Origin: Shewanella donghaensis | GTDB taxonomy: Bacteria; Pseudomonadota; Gammaproteobacteria; Enterobacterales; Shewanellaceae | Length of the DNA: 64,000 nucleotides | Assembly (NCBI RefSeq): GCF_007567505.1 | Contig: NZ_CP041783.1 | Span: 3,224,001 to 3,288,000 of the forward strand | Reading direction: 5' to 3' | Shown here: positions 12,957 to 20,125 of the stretch, piece by piece | Layout of the letters: each line of letters begins with the position of its first letter | Numbering within the stretch: the first letter of the stretch is position 1 | The notes under the pieces: generated by a model | Database searches by the model: none | Seen by the model: the letters and a program-made list of their open reading frames with translations, nothing else | Told to the model about the DNA's origin: nothing | Translations under genes and position numbers: made by a program

Positions 12957-14693
12957 ATGAGTTCTAGCACTTATGATGTAGATCTTATTGTTTATACTAA
13001 TGAAATTAGTGATGGTCGAGGAATAATAGATTTAAATTTATTGTCATTAGATGGTTTCTTCGGAAGGGATGCAGACGTAAAACATTCACCATCAAGTATT
13101 TCTAAACGGTATATAGATTCGGTCAAAGAAAAATTTTCAACCTCACTTTATGAGAATGCGAAGATGGTTTCTAAATTTCTTTTAACGTATAGGAATGCAG
13201 GAAGGAGAACTATTTTCAATGGATTAGTGAATTTCTTCGATTTTCAAGTAGATAAAGCACTTTGTTTAAGAGACCCTAGTTGTTTACCTGATTATTGTGT
13301 CTTTCTTCAATCCAAAATATACACTCGTGAGTTTGGCAAAATACACTGCGAGTCTCAATTATCTTCTATTAATAAATTTTTAATGTATACAGGGGATATT
13401 TCATCACAATTTAAATTTTCATTTCAGGTCAGGAACCGACTTCACTCGAATGGAACTTATACCGCCACTGAGCTAAAGAGCATAATTAGTGTCACATTTA
13501 AGCTTTATCAAGATTCTTCAAAAATGCTTGAAGAGCATTTCGAACGGTCTAAACAAGGTTTTAGGAACATACCTCTTTCTCAGGTTTCTTCGATAAATAT
13601 TGCAAGTTTTAAAGAGCCTGATATTACTTTTGATTATGTTTTGAGAAATCCTGTTTATTGGTTTATGCAATGTTCCTACATTCTTCTTTGTTTTTATACA
13701 TGGAGCAATGAAAAGCAATTAGTTGAATTAGACACTAGTGAATTCAATTTTGATGAGGAAGGTATTGAATCAAAATGGCTGTTCAAAGCTAGGGCTTCTA
13801 AGTTTGTTCGATTAAGTATCGGGGTTTCTGGATTAGAAGGTGATAAAACTGGTATGGAATTTTATAGAAATTTTTTATCCGTCAGGAAAGAACTTTATCT
13901 ATACCTTAATAAGAAAGGATATTCCTATAATTTAGGAGAGCCATTACTGTTTTCAATAAATGCTAAAAGTTATGAAATACGTAGATTAAAACCATACTTT
14001 AGTTCATTTAAGACTCATTCTCTTTTTATTGAAGCTATATCTCTTGGCTTTAAAATTCCGAATATTTCAACGAGACGAATCAGAAGGACAGTTGAACAAT
14101 TTGCCGATAATGAGTTAAAAAATCCAACTCTGACACTAAATAAAGCACAACATAGTTGGGATACTTACCGTAAAAGTTATGCTTCTGGTAATCCTATTGA
14201 AGCTAGACAAAAAATTAGCCAAGCTTTAAAGCAATTAACAGAAGCGGCCGTATCTGAAAAGAATATTAAAACTAGACAAGAAATGGCTAGCGATTACAAC
14301 ATTAATCTTTTAGATAAAAATTCAATTGGTTATCAGATAAATGGATTTGGTTGTTTAGATCTGGAAGGGGACTCTAAGACCTCGAAAGCATTCATTCGTA
14401 AGCAAGAGAAAAGTGGCAGAACTCCAAAGCTGTGTGCTGATTTATCTAATTGTGTTAATTGTTCTCATTGCGCAGTGATAGAGGATGAGAACGCAATTTA
14501 CCAATTACTAAGTTTTCAATATATGGTGGAATTTAATAAATCAGTTTATATTGGTTCAAAAAATGCGTCTGAAAAGTATAGATATTTAGTAGAGAGAATT
14601 GACTTAATGCTAGCATTTATTGACCCGATAATTTTAGCAAGAGCAAGGTCTAGACTTCAAAGCGAAGGAGTTGCGGAAGAATGGAAAAATTAG
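12957..14693 (+). CDS. Recombinase-like protein with degenerate active site (CDS2-like)
   Basis: The 578-residue protein lies between two tyrosine recombinases and overlaps the next gene by 13 bp. A recombinase-like fold is suggested by ISTRRIRRTVEQFA and HSWDTYRKSY near residues 375-405, but the canonical HxxR is not clear and the set looks incomplete. A Cys cluster near residues 490-505 (CADLSNCVNCSHC) may bind zinc. In strand-biased circularizing elements the second core gene has this size and is needed for normal excision behaviour (established knowledge of that family). Its own catalytic activity is doubtful from the sequence. Confidence 0.7.
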   Translation: MSSSTYDVDLIVYTNEISDGRGIIDLNLLSLDGFFGRDADVKHSPSSISKRYIDSVKEKFSTSLYENAKMVSKFLLTYRNAGRRTIFNGLVNFFDFQVDKALCLRDPSCLPDYCVFLQSKIYTREFGKIHCESQLSSINKFLMYTGDISSQFKFSFQVRNRLHSNGTYTATELKSIISVTFKLYQDSSKMLEEHFERSKQGFRNIPLSQVSSINIASFKEPDITFDYVLRNPVYWFMQCSYILLCFYTWSNEKQLVELDTSEFNFDEEGIESKWLFKARASKFVRLSIGVSGLEGDKTGMEFYRNFLSVRKELYLYLNKKGYSYNLGEPLLFSINAKSYEIRRLKPYFSSFKTHSLFIEAISLGFKIPNISTRRIRRTVEQFADNELKNPTLTLNKAQHSWDTYRKSYASGNPIEARQKISQALKQLTEAAVSEKNIKTRQEMASDYNINLLDKNSIGYQINGFGCLDLEGDSKTSKAFIRKQEKSGRTPKLCADLSNCVNCSHCAVIEDENAIYQLLSFQYMVEFNKSVYIGSKNASEKYRYLVERIDLMLAFIDPIILARARSRLQSEGVAEEWKN

Positions 14694-16714
14694 AAAATGG
14701 GCATTTATATGCATCTATTGAGGAGCCATCAGAAGTTAATTTAAAAGGTGATGAGTCACCATCCTTAGCAATTATAAAAGAAGCTTTATCGAGTCAAAAC
14801 ATTGATAAGCTGAATAATATAAATGTAATTCCAGGGACTGATGTTCATTCTCCAATTAAATTTCTTGATGATATTTGGACAAGTAAGAACCTTAAGAGCG
14901 AAGCTGAAGGGTATAGAAGAGCAAACTTTATAGGTCTTCCAAAACCATTGAAAGATGAGATTAAAGTTATTGGAGTCTACTTGCTGTGGTTTAACTTCCA
15001 GAAAGCAAAGTTAAGCTCTCTAATTCGAATCATTGAAAACTTAATAGTCATTTCAAAACATTTATCTGAATTGAAAATAAAATCAATTTTTTGGCTTGAT
15101 AGAGAACCTATAAAAGAACAATTTATTATTGAATTTTCAAAAAACAGATCAGAAGGAACAATTGATAACTACTTCAAATCATTGAGTAAAATATGTGATA
15201 TGAAGTATACCTTTTTTGGTGATTTTGGTTTTTTTCTCAAGACTAATTATAAATACTTATCACCAGGTCGAAAGGATAACCAAACATTTTGCATGCCAAT
15301 TCGAGTATTAAATTCATATTGGAACTCATACATAGATTATTTTGATAACTGTAACGTAAATACAAAGAACTGGCGATATCTGACTAGCCTACACAGGTCA
15401 TACGCTCAATATTTGAGTGATAACAATCATAAAAAACACCATAGTCTCTGGTTGAAGTATCTTTTTGAAATGTGTCAAAACAAGCTATCAGAAATACATA
15501 ATGATTCTAGCTGTGTTTTGAGTAGCTTGGTTATTAAACAAAAATTAGAAGGAAGGAAAAAATACGGTAATCGTTTTCCTGAGTTTATTGTCAGGACGGA
15601 TGATATTTTCGATTTCTATAATCGAAATGCTCTGATTGCTTGTGAGGCAATCCAAGCAATGACAGGAATGAGAAAAAGTGAGGCCATGTCTACTAAAATT
15701 TCTTCTTTGATTGATGAAAAAGATTGGGTCGGAGTTAAGTCAATCGTTCATAAACATGCAGATGAAGGTGGTATTGAGGAATGGTGGGCAGCAGCCCCTT
15801 ATATAAAAAAAGTATTTAAATTCATAAGAGTATTGGCAAAAGAATTGTTTCTAGATAGTGACTTGGAAAGTTTGTACATTAAGACTGATGCTCGTGTTTA
15901 TATGTCTAATGGCTCTTTAGTGCTAATGAGAACTCAACGGAACTCTGAAAATTTATTAAATTGGTCTCGTAGTAATAACATCGTTCTAGTTAGAGAGGAT
16001 ATTGAAGAGTTTTGGCAACTTAATCCCAACATTGAAAGACCAGACGTAGTTAGAGAAGTCATTAAGGCTGGGATGACTTGGCCTGTTAAATCTCACCAGT
16101 ATCGTAGAAGTATTGCAGTTCATATACGACGACTGGATCTAGTTACAATGAATCAAATGTCAGTTCAGTTAAAGCATATAGGGAAGACTGTTACAGACTG
16201 GTATTCGGAAGGTGCTTTAGCTAATAGCTCTTATATAGGACGAATATCAGACTCATTTGCTAAAGAGTTAGACAAAGTTGATTTAGAATTTTCTGCAAAT
16301 ATTGCGATGAAGTTTCAATTTGGGAAGGGCTTGTTTGGCTCTGGTGGCAAACAATTAGAGAACCAAAATAAAAATGATATTAAGAGTTTAACATTCCAAT
16401 CTTTTAACCATGCAAAATCTATGGCGAAAAGAAAGAAGAAGAAAGTAATGTCTTTAGGCAATGGAATGTATTGTTTAAATGGTATCGACTGTGATTTTAA
16501 GTCTGTAATTCAATCATCAAATTGTAAAGCTAGTTGTGAAAATTTAGTTGCAGATAAGGAATCTATACCTATTTGGATTTCAAGGTACAATAGGTATCGG
16601 GTTTTGTATCTAAAGTCGGTAGAAGAAAAGAAACCAGAAGCAAGCCAAGAGTTTTTACGTTTAGAGATGGAGTTTTATATGCAAGCACTCACTTTTTACG
16701 GAGTTATATTATGA
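14681..16714 (+). CDS. intB: Tyrosine recombinase, second of the module (IntB-like)
   Basis: The 677-residue protein is long for a tyrosine recombinase because of a large N-terminal region. Catalytic residues: R331 in TGMRKSEA, H472 and R475 in SHQYRRS, H499 in LKHIG and Y508 in TDWYSEG. The C-terminal third holds a Cys motif (GIDCDFKSVIQSSNCKASC), reminiscent of the Cys cluster in the preceding protein. Its start overlaps the previous gene by 13 bp and its stop overlaps the next by 4 bp, implying translational coupling. Presumably it acts with IntA on the element ends. Confidence 0.85.
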   Translation: MEKLENGHLYASIEEPSEVNLKGDESPSLAIIKEALSSQNIDKLNNINVIPGTDVHSPIKFLDDIWTSKNLKSEAEGYRRANFIGLPKPLKDEIKVIGVYLLWFNFQKAKLSSLIRIIENLIVISKHLSELKIKSIFWLDREPIKEQFIIEFSKNRSEGTIDNYFKSLSKICDMKYTFFGDFGFFLKTNYKYLSPGRKDNQTFCMPIRVLNSYWNSYIDYFDNCNVNTKNWRYLTSLHRSYAQYLSDNNHKKHHSLWLKYLFEMCQNKLSEIHNDSSCVLSSLVIKQKLEGRKKYGNRFPEFIVRTDDIFDFYNRNALIACEAIQAMTGMRKSEAMSTKISSLIDEKDWVGVKSIVHKHADEGGIEEWWAAAPYIKKVFKFIRVLAKELFLDSDLESLYIKTDARVYMSNGSLVLMRTQRNSENLLNWSRSNNIVLVREDIEEFWQLNPNIERPDVVREVIKAGMTWPVKSHQYRRSIAVHIRRLDLVTMNQMSVQLKHIGKTVTDWYSEGALANSSYIGRISDSFAKELDKVDLEFSANIAMKFQFGKGLFGSGGKQLENQNKNDIKSLTFQSFNHAKSMAKRKKKKVMSLGNGMYCLNGIDCDFKSVIQSSNCKASCENLVADKESIPIWISRYNRYRVLYLKSVEEKKPEASQEFLRLEMEFYMQALTFYGVIL

Positions 16715-17124
16715 GTAGCGTTGTAATTAGTGCAAGTAAAGCAGAGCGTGCTCTTCTTGAGATTATTGCTGAAGGAAAGAGTATTAGCCAACTTGCTGTG
16801 GAGCAAAGAGCAGGCTTAGCTAATGGTGCTTTAAATTATCAACATAAGTTATATGCTGATATTAAACATAAGATTTTAAATGCAAAAATATCTTCTAATA
16901 ATAGCCTTAGGGTAGATGGTAATGACCTGATTCACTTAGATAAAGAAAAGAACTTAAAAGAGAAATATCGTATAGAAAGAAATAAACTTAGAGAGATGCT
17001 TAGAGTTTCAGAAGGTGAGCGCTTAGAACTTCAGTATCAACTTTATCACCTCCAAAAGTATCTGATAACTCTAGAAGAGAGTTGTTCGGTAGAAACTAAT
17101 GTATTACGAACAACTAAATTTTAA
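16711..17124 (+). CDS. Small coiled-coil protein closing the recombinase module (CDS4-like)
   Basis: The 137-residue protein has an N-terminal segment with helix-turn-helix-like features (ISQLAVEQRAGLANGALNY, about residues 24-42). The C-terminal half is a charged coiled coil (EKYRIERNKLREMLRVSEGE). The ATGA overlap with intB implies coupled translation. Its size and position match CDS4 of strand-biased circularizing elements, so an accessory DNA-binding role in excision is the likeliest reading. No catalytic motif is visible. Confidence 0.65.
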   Translation: MSSVVISASKAERALLEIIAEGKSISQLAVEQRAGLANGALNYQHKLYADIKHKILNAKISSNNSLRVDGNDLIHLDKEKNLKEKYRIERNKLREMLRVSEGERLELQYQLYHLQKYLITLEESCSVETNVLRTTKF

Positions 17125-17162
17125 AGGTTTTAAACAATGAATAGTTTGATGGAGAGTCAAAA

Positions 17163-17459
17163 GTGCCTGATATTATAGGTGATAAGTCTAAATGGATGCC
17201 CTGTGTAACTGATAATGGCAAAGGCTGTGGGGCGTGCTGCATCGCCCCATCAATAAGTTCTTTTATTCCAGGTATGCCAAATGGTAAACCTGCTGGAGAG
17301 AGGTGTATTCAGTTAAATGAAAGCAATTTATGTCGACTTTTTGGATTACCAGAACGACCTAAAGTCTGCTTAGCGTTCAAAAGTGATAAGGATATTTGTT
17401 ATTCTGGTTCGGCAATAGCTATAAAGATCCTTACTGATTTAGAGCAAATAACTTTCTAG
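17163..17459 (+). CDS. Element-borne intact YeiW/YkgJ-like cysteine-cluster protein
   Basis: The GTG start at 17163 has a GGAGAG site seven bases upstream and gives a 98-residue protein. From GKGCGACCIAPSISS onward it aligns without gaps to the host protein split by the element, roughly 55 % identical by eye. It keeps the Cys pattern CGACC, RCIQL, NLC, VC and IC that probably binds zinc or an iron-sulphur cluster. The first ~22 residues are unrelated to the host version. It lies 38 bp after the recombinase module. An intact relative of the target gene inside the element suggests it compensates for the damage caused by integration (inference). Confidence 0.85.
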   Translation: MPDIIGDKSKWMPCVTDNGKGCGACCIAPSISSFIPGMPNGKPAGERCIQLNESNLCRLFGLPERPKVCLAFKSDKDICYSGSAIAIKILTDLEQITF

Positions 17460-17468
17460 AATATAAAT

Positions 17469-17675
17469 TTATGGTAGTAATTCTCTAATGTTACAGTCCA
17501 ATACCTCTGCTAACTGGTATGCTTTTTCAAGGGTGATATTAACTTCTCCGCGCTCTATTCTCCCCGCATAACTACGATCAATTTCAGCTAAAAGTGCCAA
17601 TTTATCTTGAGATATCCCCAACTTTTTGCGTTTGCTCCGTAATTTCAAGCCAAATTGGATTGCTAAGTCTTTCAT
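17469..17675 (-). CDS. Small Cro/C1-type (XRE) regulator
   Basis: The 68-residue protein is a single helix-turn-helix domain: LRSKRKKLGISQDKLA, then AEIDRSYAGRIERGEVN, then LEKAYQLAEVL. It resembles controller (C) proteins of restriction-modification systems, which act as dimers. It is divergent from the 17804-19710 gene pair, and the space between them holds nested palindromes, so it probably controls that pair and itself. No modification or restriction enzyme is recognisable nearby. Confidence 0.88.
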   Translation of the reverse strand: MKDLAIQFGLKLRSKRKKLGISQDKLALLAEIDRSYAGRIERGEVNITLEKAYQLAEVLDCNIRELLP

Positions 17676-17703
17676 TTTTCATCTCGTTAAAGATAAAGAC
17701 TAT

Positions 17704-17748
17704 CCAAAGTTGCGGCTTATAAAGCCACGGATTATAATCCGCATTTGG
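17704..17748. promoter_or_regulatory. Nested palindromes: probable operator of the XRE regulator
   Basis: GGCTTATAAAGCC at 17714-17726 is a near-perfect dyad and CGGATTATAATCCG at 17728-17741 is a perfect 14-bp palindrome. They lie inside a larger imperfect repeat (CCAAAGTTGCGG and CCGCATTTGG). A -10 candidate TATAAT at 17734-17739, with TTGCGG at 17710-17715 as -35, falls within the palindromes; a second TATAAT lies at 17751-17756. Binding here would block transcription in both directions. Confidence 0.65.
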
Positions 17749-17803
17749 TTTATAATGTTCTTTTACCACTTAGAACTAACGATTAACCCCTTGTGAGAAA
17801 GTC

Positions 17804-18343
17804 ATGACAAAAGTTTCAATCAAAATATGCCCTAATTTGCATACTATTCTCCAGGACGAGAACTTTAATAATTTCCAAGTAGTGCAGCTGCGCGATGCAT
17901 TTCTTGCCACTTCAACTAGTAACCAAAGTGTCAGTGAAACCTATAAATTTATTTACCGGCAGATCAGCAGGCTTGTTAAAAAAGGGGGCTTAAGAAAAGT
18001 TAATAGCAAAAAATCTAAACCTGCGGCTTACCAAAAAACAGAGTTATTCAATCAAATTCATTTTGTTATAAACGAACCTAGTGAAGACATTAAGCTATCA
18101 CCAAAGTCAAAAGATAAACCCGAACATGACGATATCAAGCAGCTAAAAGAACGCCTCAAGCAATCTGAAGTTGATCTGCTAGCCTGCATTGGAGAGTCAG
18201 AAGAATATATGCGGTTATATAAATCCTTCCCAGAGATGAAGGAACACCTTGAGTCTCAATACATGCTTGCTCGTGAAAGTAGCTCAAAACTACTTGGTCA
18301 GATCAAAGCTATCAAGTCCGTAATCGCACATCAGCAGAAGTAA
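17804..18343 (+). CDS. Protein of unknown function, partner of the SF2 helicase
   Basis: The 179-residue protein has an N-terminal part that could be a winged-helix-like domain (VVQLRDAFLATST and FIYRQISRLVKKGGLRKV, residues 26-65). A charged linker and a C-terminal coiled coil follow (IKQLKERLKQSEVDLLACIGE and later). I do not recognise the family. It ends 5 bp before the helicase gene, so the two are almost certainly co-transcribed, and both face away from the XRE regulator. A DNA-binding adaptor for the helicase is plausible but unproven. Confidence 0.65.
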   Translation: MTKVSIKICPNLHTILQDENFNNFQVVQLRDAFLATSTSNQSVSETYKFIYRQISRLVKKGGLRKVNSKKSKPAAYQKTELFNQIHFVINEPSEDIKLSPKSKDKPEHDDIKQLKERLKQSEVDLLACIGESEEYMRLYKSFPEMKEHLESQYMLARESSSKLLGQIKAIKSVIAHQQK

Positions 18344-18348
18344 CCCCA

Positions 18349-19710
18349 ATGCAATTAAGACAATGGCAATCAGAGTGCGTCAATCACGCTCTAAAGCACT
18401 TTCATACCAATCAAAGACATTTCCTTTGTTTAGCCACTCCTGGGGCTGGAAAGACAGTTATGGCCGCAGAGGTAGCTGCCAGATTATTTGAACAAGGTCT
18501 TATCGATTTCGTTCTTTGCTTTTCACCTTCTGTGAATATTTTGCAAAGCATCCAACAAACATTTTCACACCGGTTGGAATGCCGGTTCGATGGGGTAATA
18601 GGTTCTGTTGGCTGCTCATACACCTACCAGGGTATGCTGTCTTTTAAAGAAGACTTCTGGCAGTTACTAAAACGGAATCGGGTACTAGTCATTTTTGATG
18701 AAATCCACCATTGCTCTGGCAGCACTCTTGAGGATGCGAATGCTTGGGGAGAAGAGATCTTATTCAATATACAAGATCAAGCACAGTACACCTTGGCATT
18801 GACTGGTACACCTTGGCGCTCAGATCAAGCCCCTATTGTCTTATCTCGATATCTAGACCCTGATAACCAAATTCAATGTGACTATGTTTACGGCTTAAAA
18901 GAAGCCGTGAGAGATGGCGTTTGCCGGAACCCAAAAATAGTATTAATTGATAACGAAGAGCTATCAGTTACAAACCAAGATAATGAAATCCAAACTTTCA
19001 GTAGCCTTGAGGCTCTTTTCAAAGGTTCTTCAATTTCATACCAATCGGTCATCAAAAATAATCTAGCAATTCATCATGTTTTAAGCCTAGCAATAGATAA
19101 GCTAGAGAATATCAGACAACTAAATCCTAGCGCTGCTGGGTTAGTAGTCGCATCCTCAATTGCACATGCGTCCCATATCTTAGAAATGCTCAAAAAAACA
19201 TTCGAGCAAACAGCAACAATTGTGACTTATCAAGAAGTAGCTCCATCGGACACTATCAACAAATTTAAACATGACAATACACAGTGGATAGTGAGTGTTG
19301 GAATGATAAGCGAAGGTACTGACATTCCGAGATTACAGGTTTGTTGCCATCTAAGTAGGGTGAAAACTGAATTGTACTTCAGACAAATTCTGGGGCGTAT
19401 ATTGCGAACCACTAGAGCTTTAGATCAACAAGCATGGCTGTTCACTTTTGCTGAACCCAAGCTAGCCGAATTTGCACATAGAATTGAGCTTGAACTCCCA
19501 GATCGCCATGTTGTGATTAAAGAATTAAAACCTCAAAAAGGTATGGAGTTAACAACACTCACCTATGAAAAAAAATCTAGTCAATTTCCCATAAAATCTG
19601 ATTTTTTCACTCTTACTATTGGTGATTATTACGATAAAAAACAAGCTAATTTATTACCACCTTTAAAAAAAAAAGTACTCCACCTACCTATACCGTCAAT
19701 CTATCAATAG
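18349..19710 (+). CDS. SF2 DEAD/DEAH-box helicase
   Basis: The 453-residue ATPase begins with a Q-motif-like MQLRQWQSECV. Motif I is TPGAGKTVMAAE near residue 30, motif II is DEIHH near 123, motif III is TGTPWR near 157, and motif VI is QILGRILRTTR near 345. GTDIP (about 327) belongs to the second RecA domain. The layout resembles the helicase subunits of restriction or defence systems, without a nuclease or methylase domain. It forms a three-gene regulator, adaptor and helicase set with its neighbours. A role in phage or plasmid defence is inferred from the motor type and island context only. Confidence 0.85.
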   Translation: MQLRQWQSECVNHALKHFHTNQRHFLCLATPGAGKTVMAAEVAARLFEQGLIDFVLCFSPSVNILQSIQQTFSHRLECRFDGVIGSVGCSYTYQGMLSFKEDFWQLLKRNRVLVIFDEIHHCSGSTLEDANAWGEEILFNIQDQAQYTLALTGTPWRSDQAPIVLSRYLDPDNQIQCDYVYGLKEAVRDGVCRNPKIVLIDNEELSVTNQDNEIQTFSSLEALFKGSSISYQSVIKNNLAIHHVLSLAIDKLENIRQLNPSAAGLVVASSIAHASHILEMLKKTFEQTATIVTYQEVAPSDTINKFKHDNTQWIVSVGMISEGTDIPRLQVCCHLSRVKTELYFRQILGRILRTTRALDQQAWLFTFAEPKLAEFAHRIELELPDRHVVIKELKPQKGMELTTLTYEKKSSQFPIKSDFFTLTIGDYYDKKQANLLPPLKKKVLHLPIPSIYQ

Positions 19711-20125
19711 ATATTTTAGGAAGGTTTAGAGAGAAAGTTATTTCGACTTTTGACTCCCCATTTTGATATAAGTTTTTTATTATTATATCTAACGAAAACA
19801 GAGGGTTAGTTAAGGGTGGTACAAAGTAATTTAGTTTTTATATCACAACCCAGTGAGCTTGTTTCAAATTGTACTTGTTCGATTGAAAGTCAGTGAATGA
19901 TTACTCAATAAATACTAAATAAATCATAATCTTTAATCACTTGACCTTAGATGGAAAAGAAATGATTATTGACTAAATACAAATGCTAAACAACGGGATA
20001 AATTAGTAACCAAATTGCTAGTAAAACCCTTGGAAGCTAAATTATCTCATTAATACATTGATTACGTTTTAGCCTCAGTTTAGACATTTATAAGTCATAA
20101 ATAACAATAACTTAAAGATCATTAT
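19711..20125. other. Intergenic region before the Detocs genes
   Basis: 415 bp, very AT-rich. No gene, clear hairpin or strong promoter was found. It must contain the promoter of dtcA if that operon is expressed independently. Confidence 0.5.

Noticed and set aside
17469..19710. Type I or III restriction-modification system
   Set aside because: A C-like regulator and helicase are present, but there is no methyltransferase, specificity subunit or nuclease motif in the cargo.
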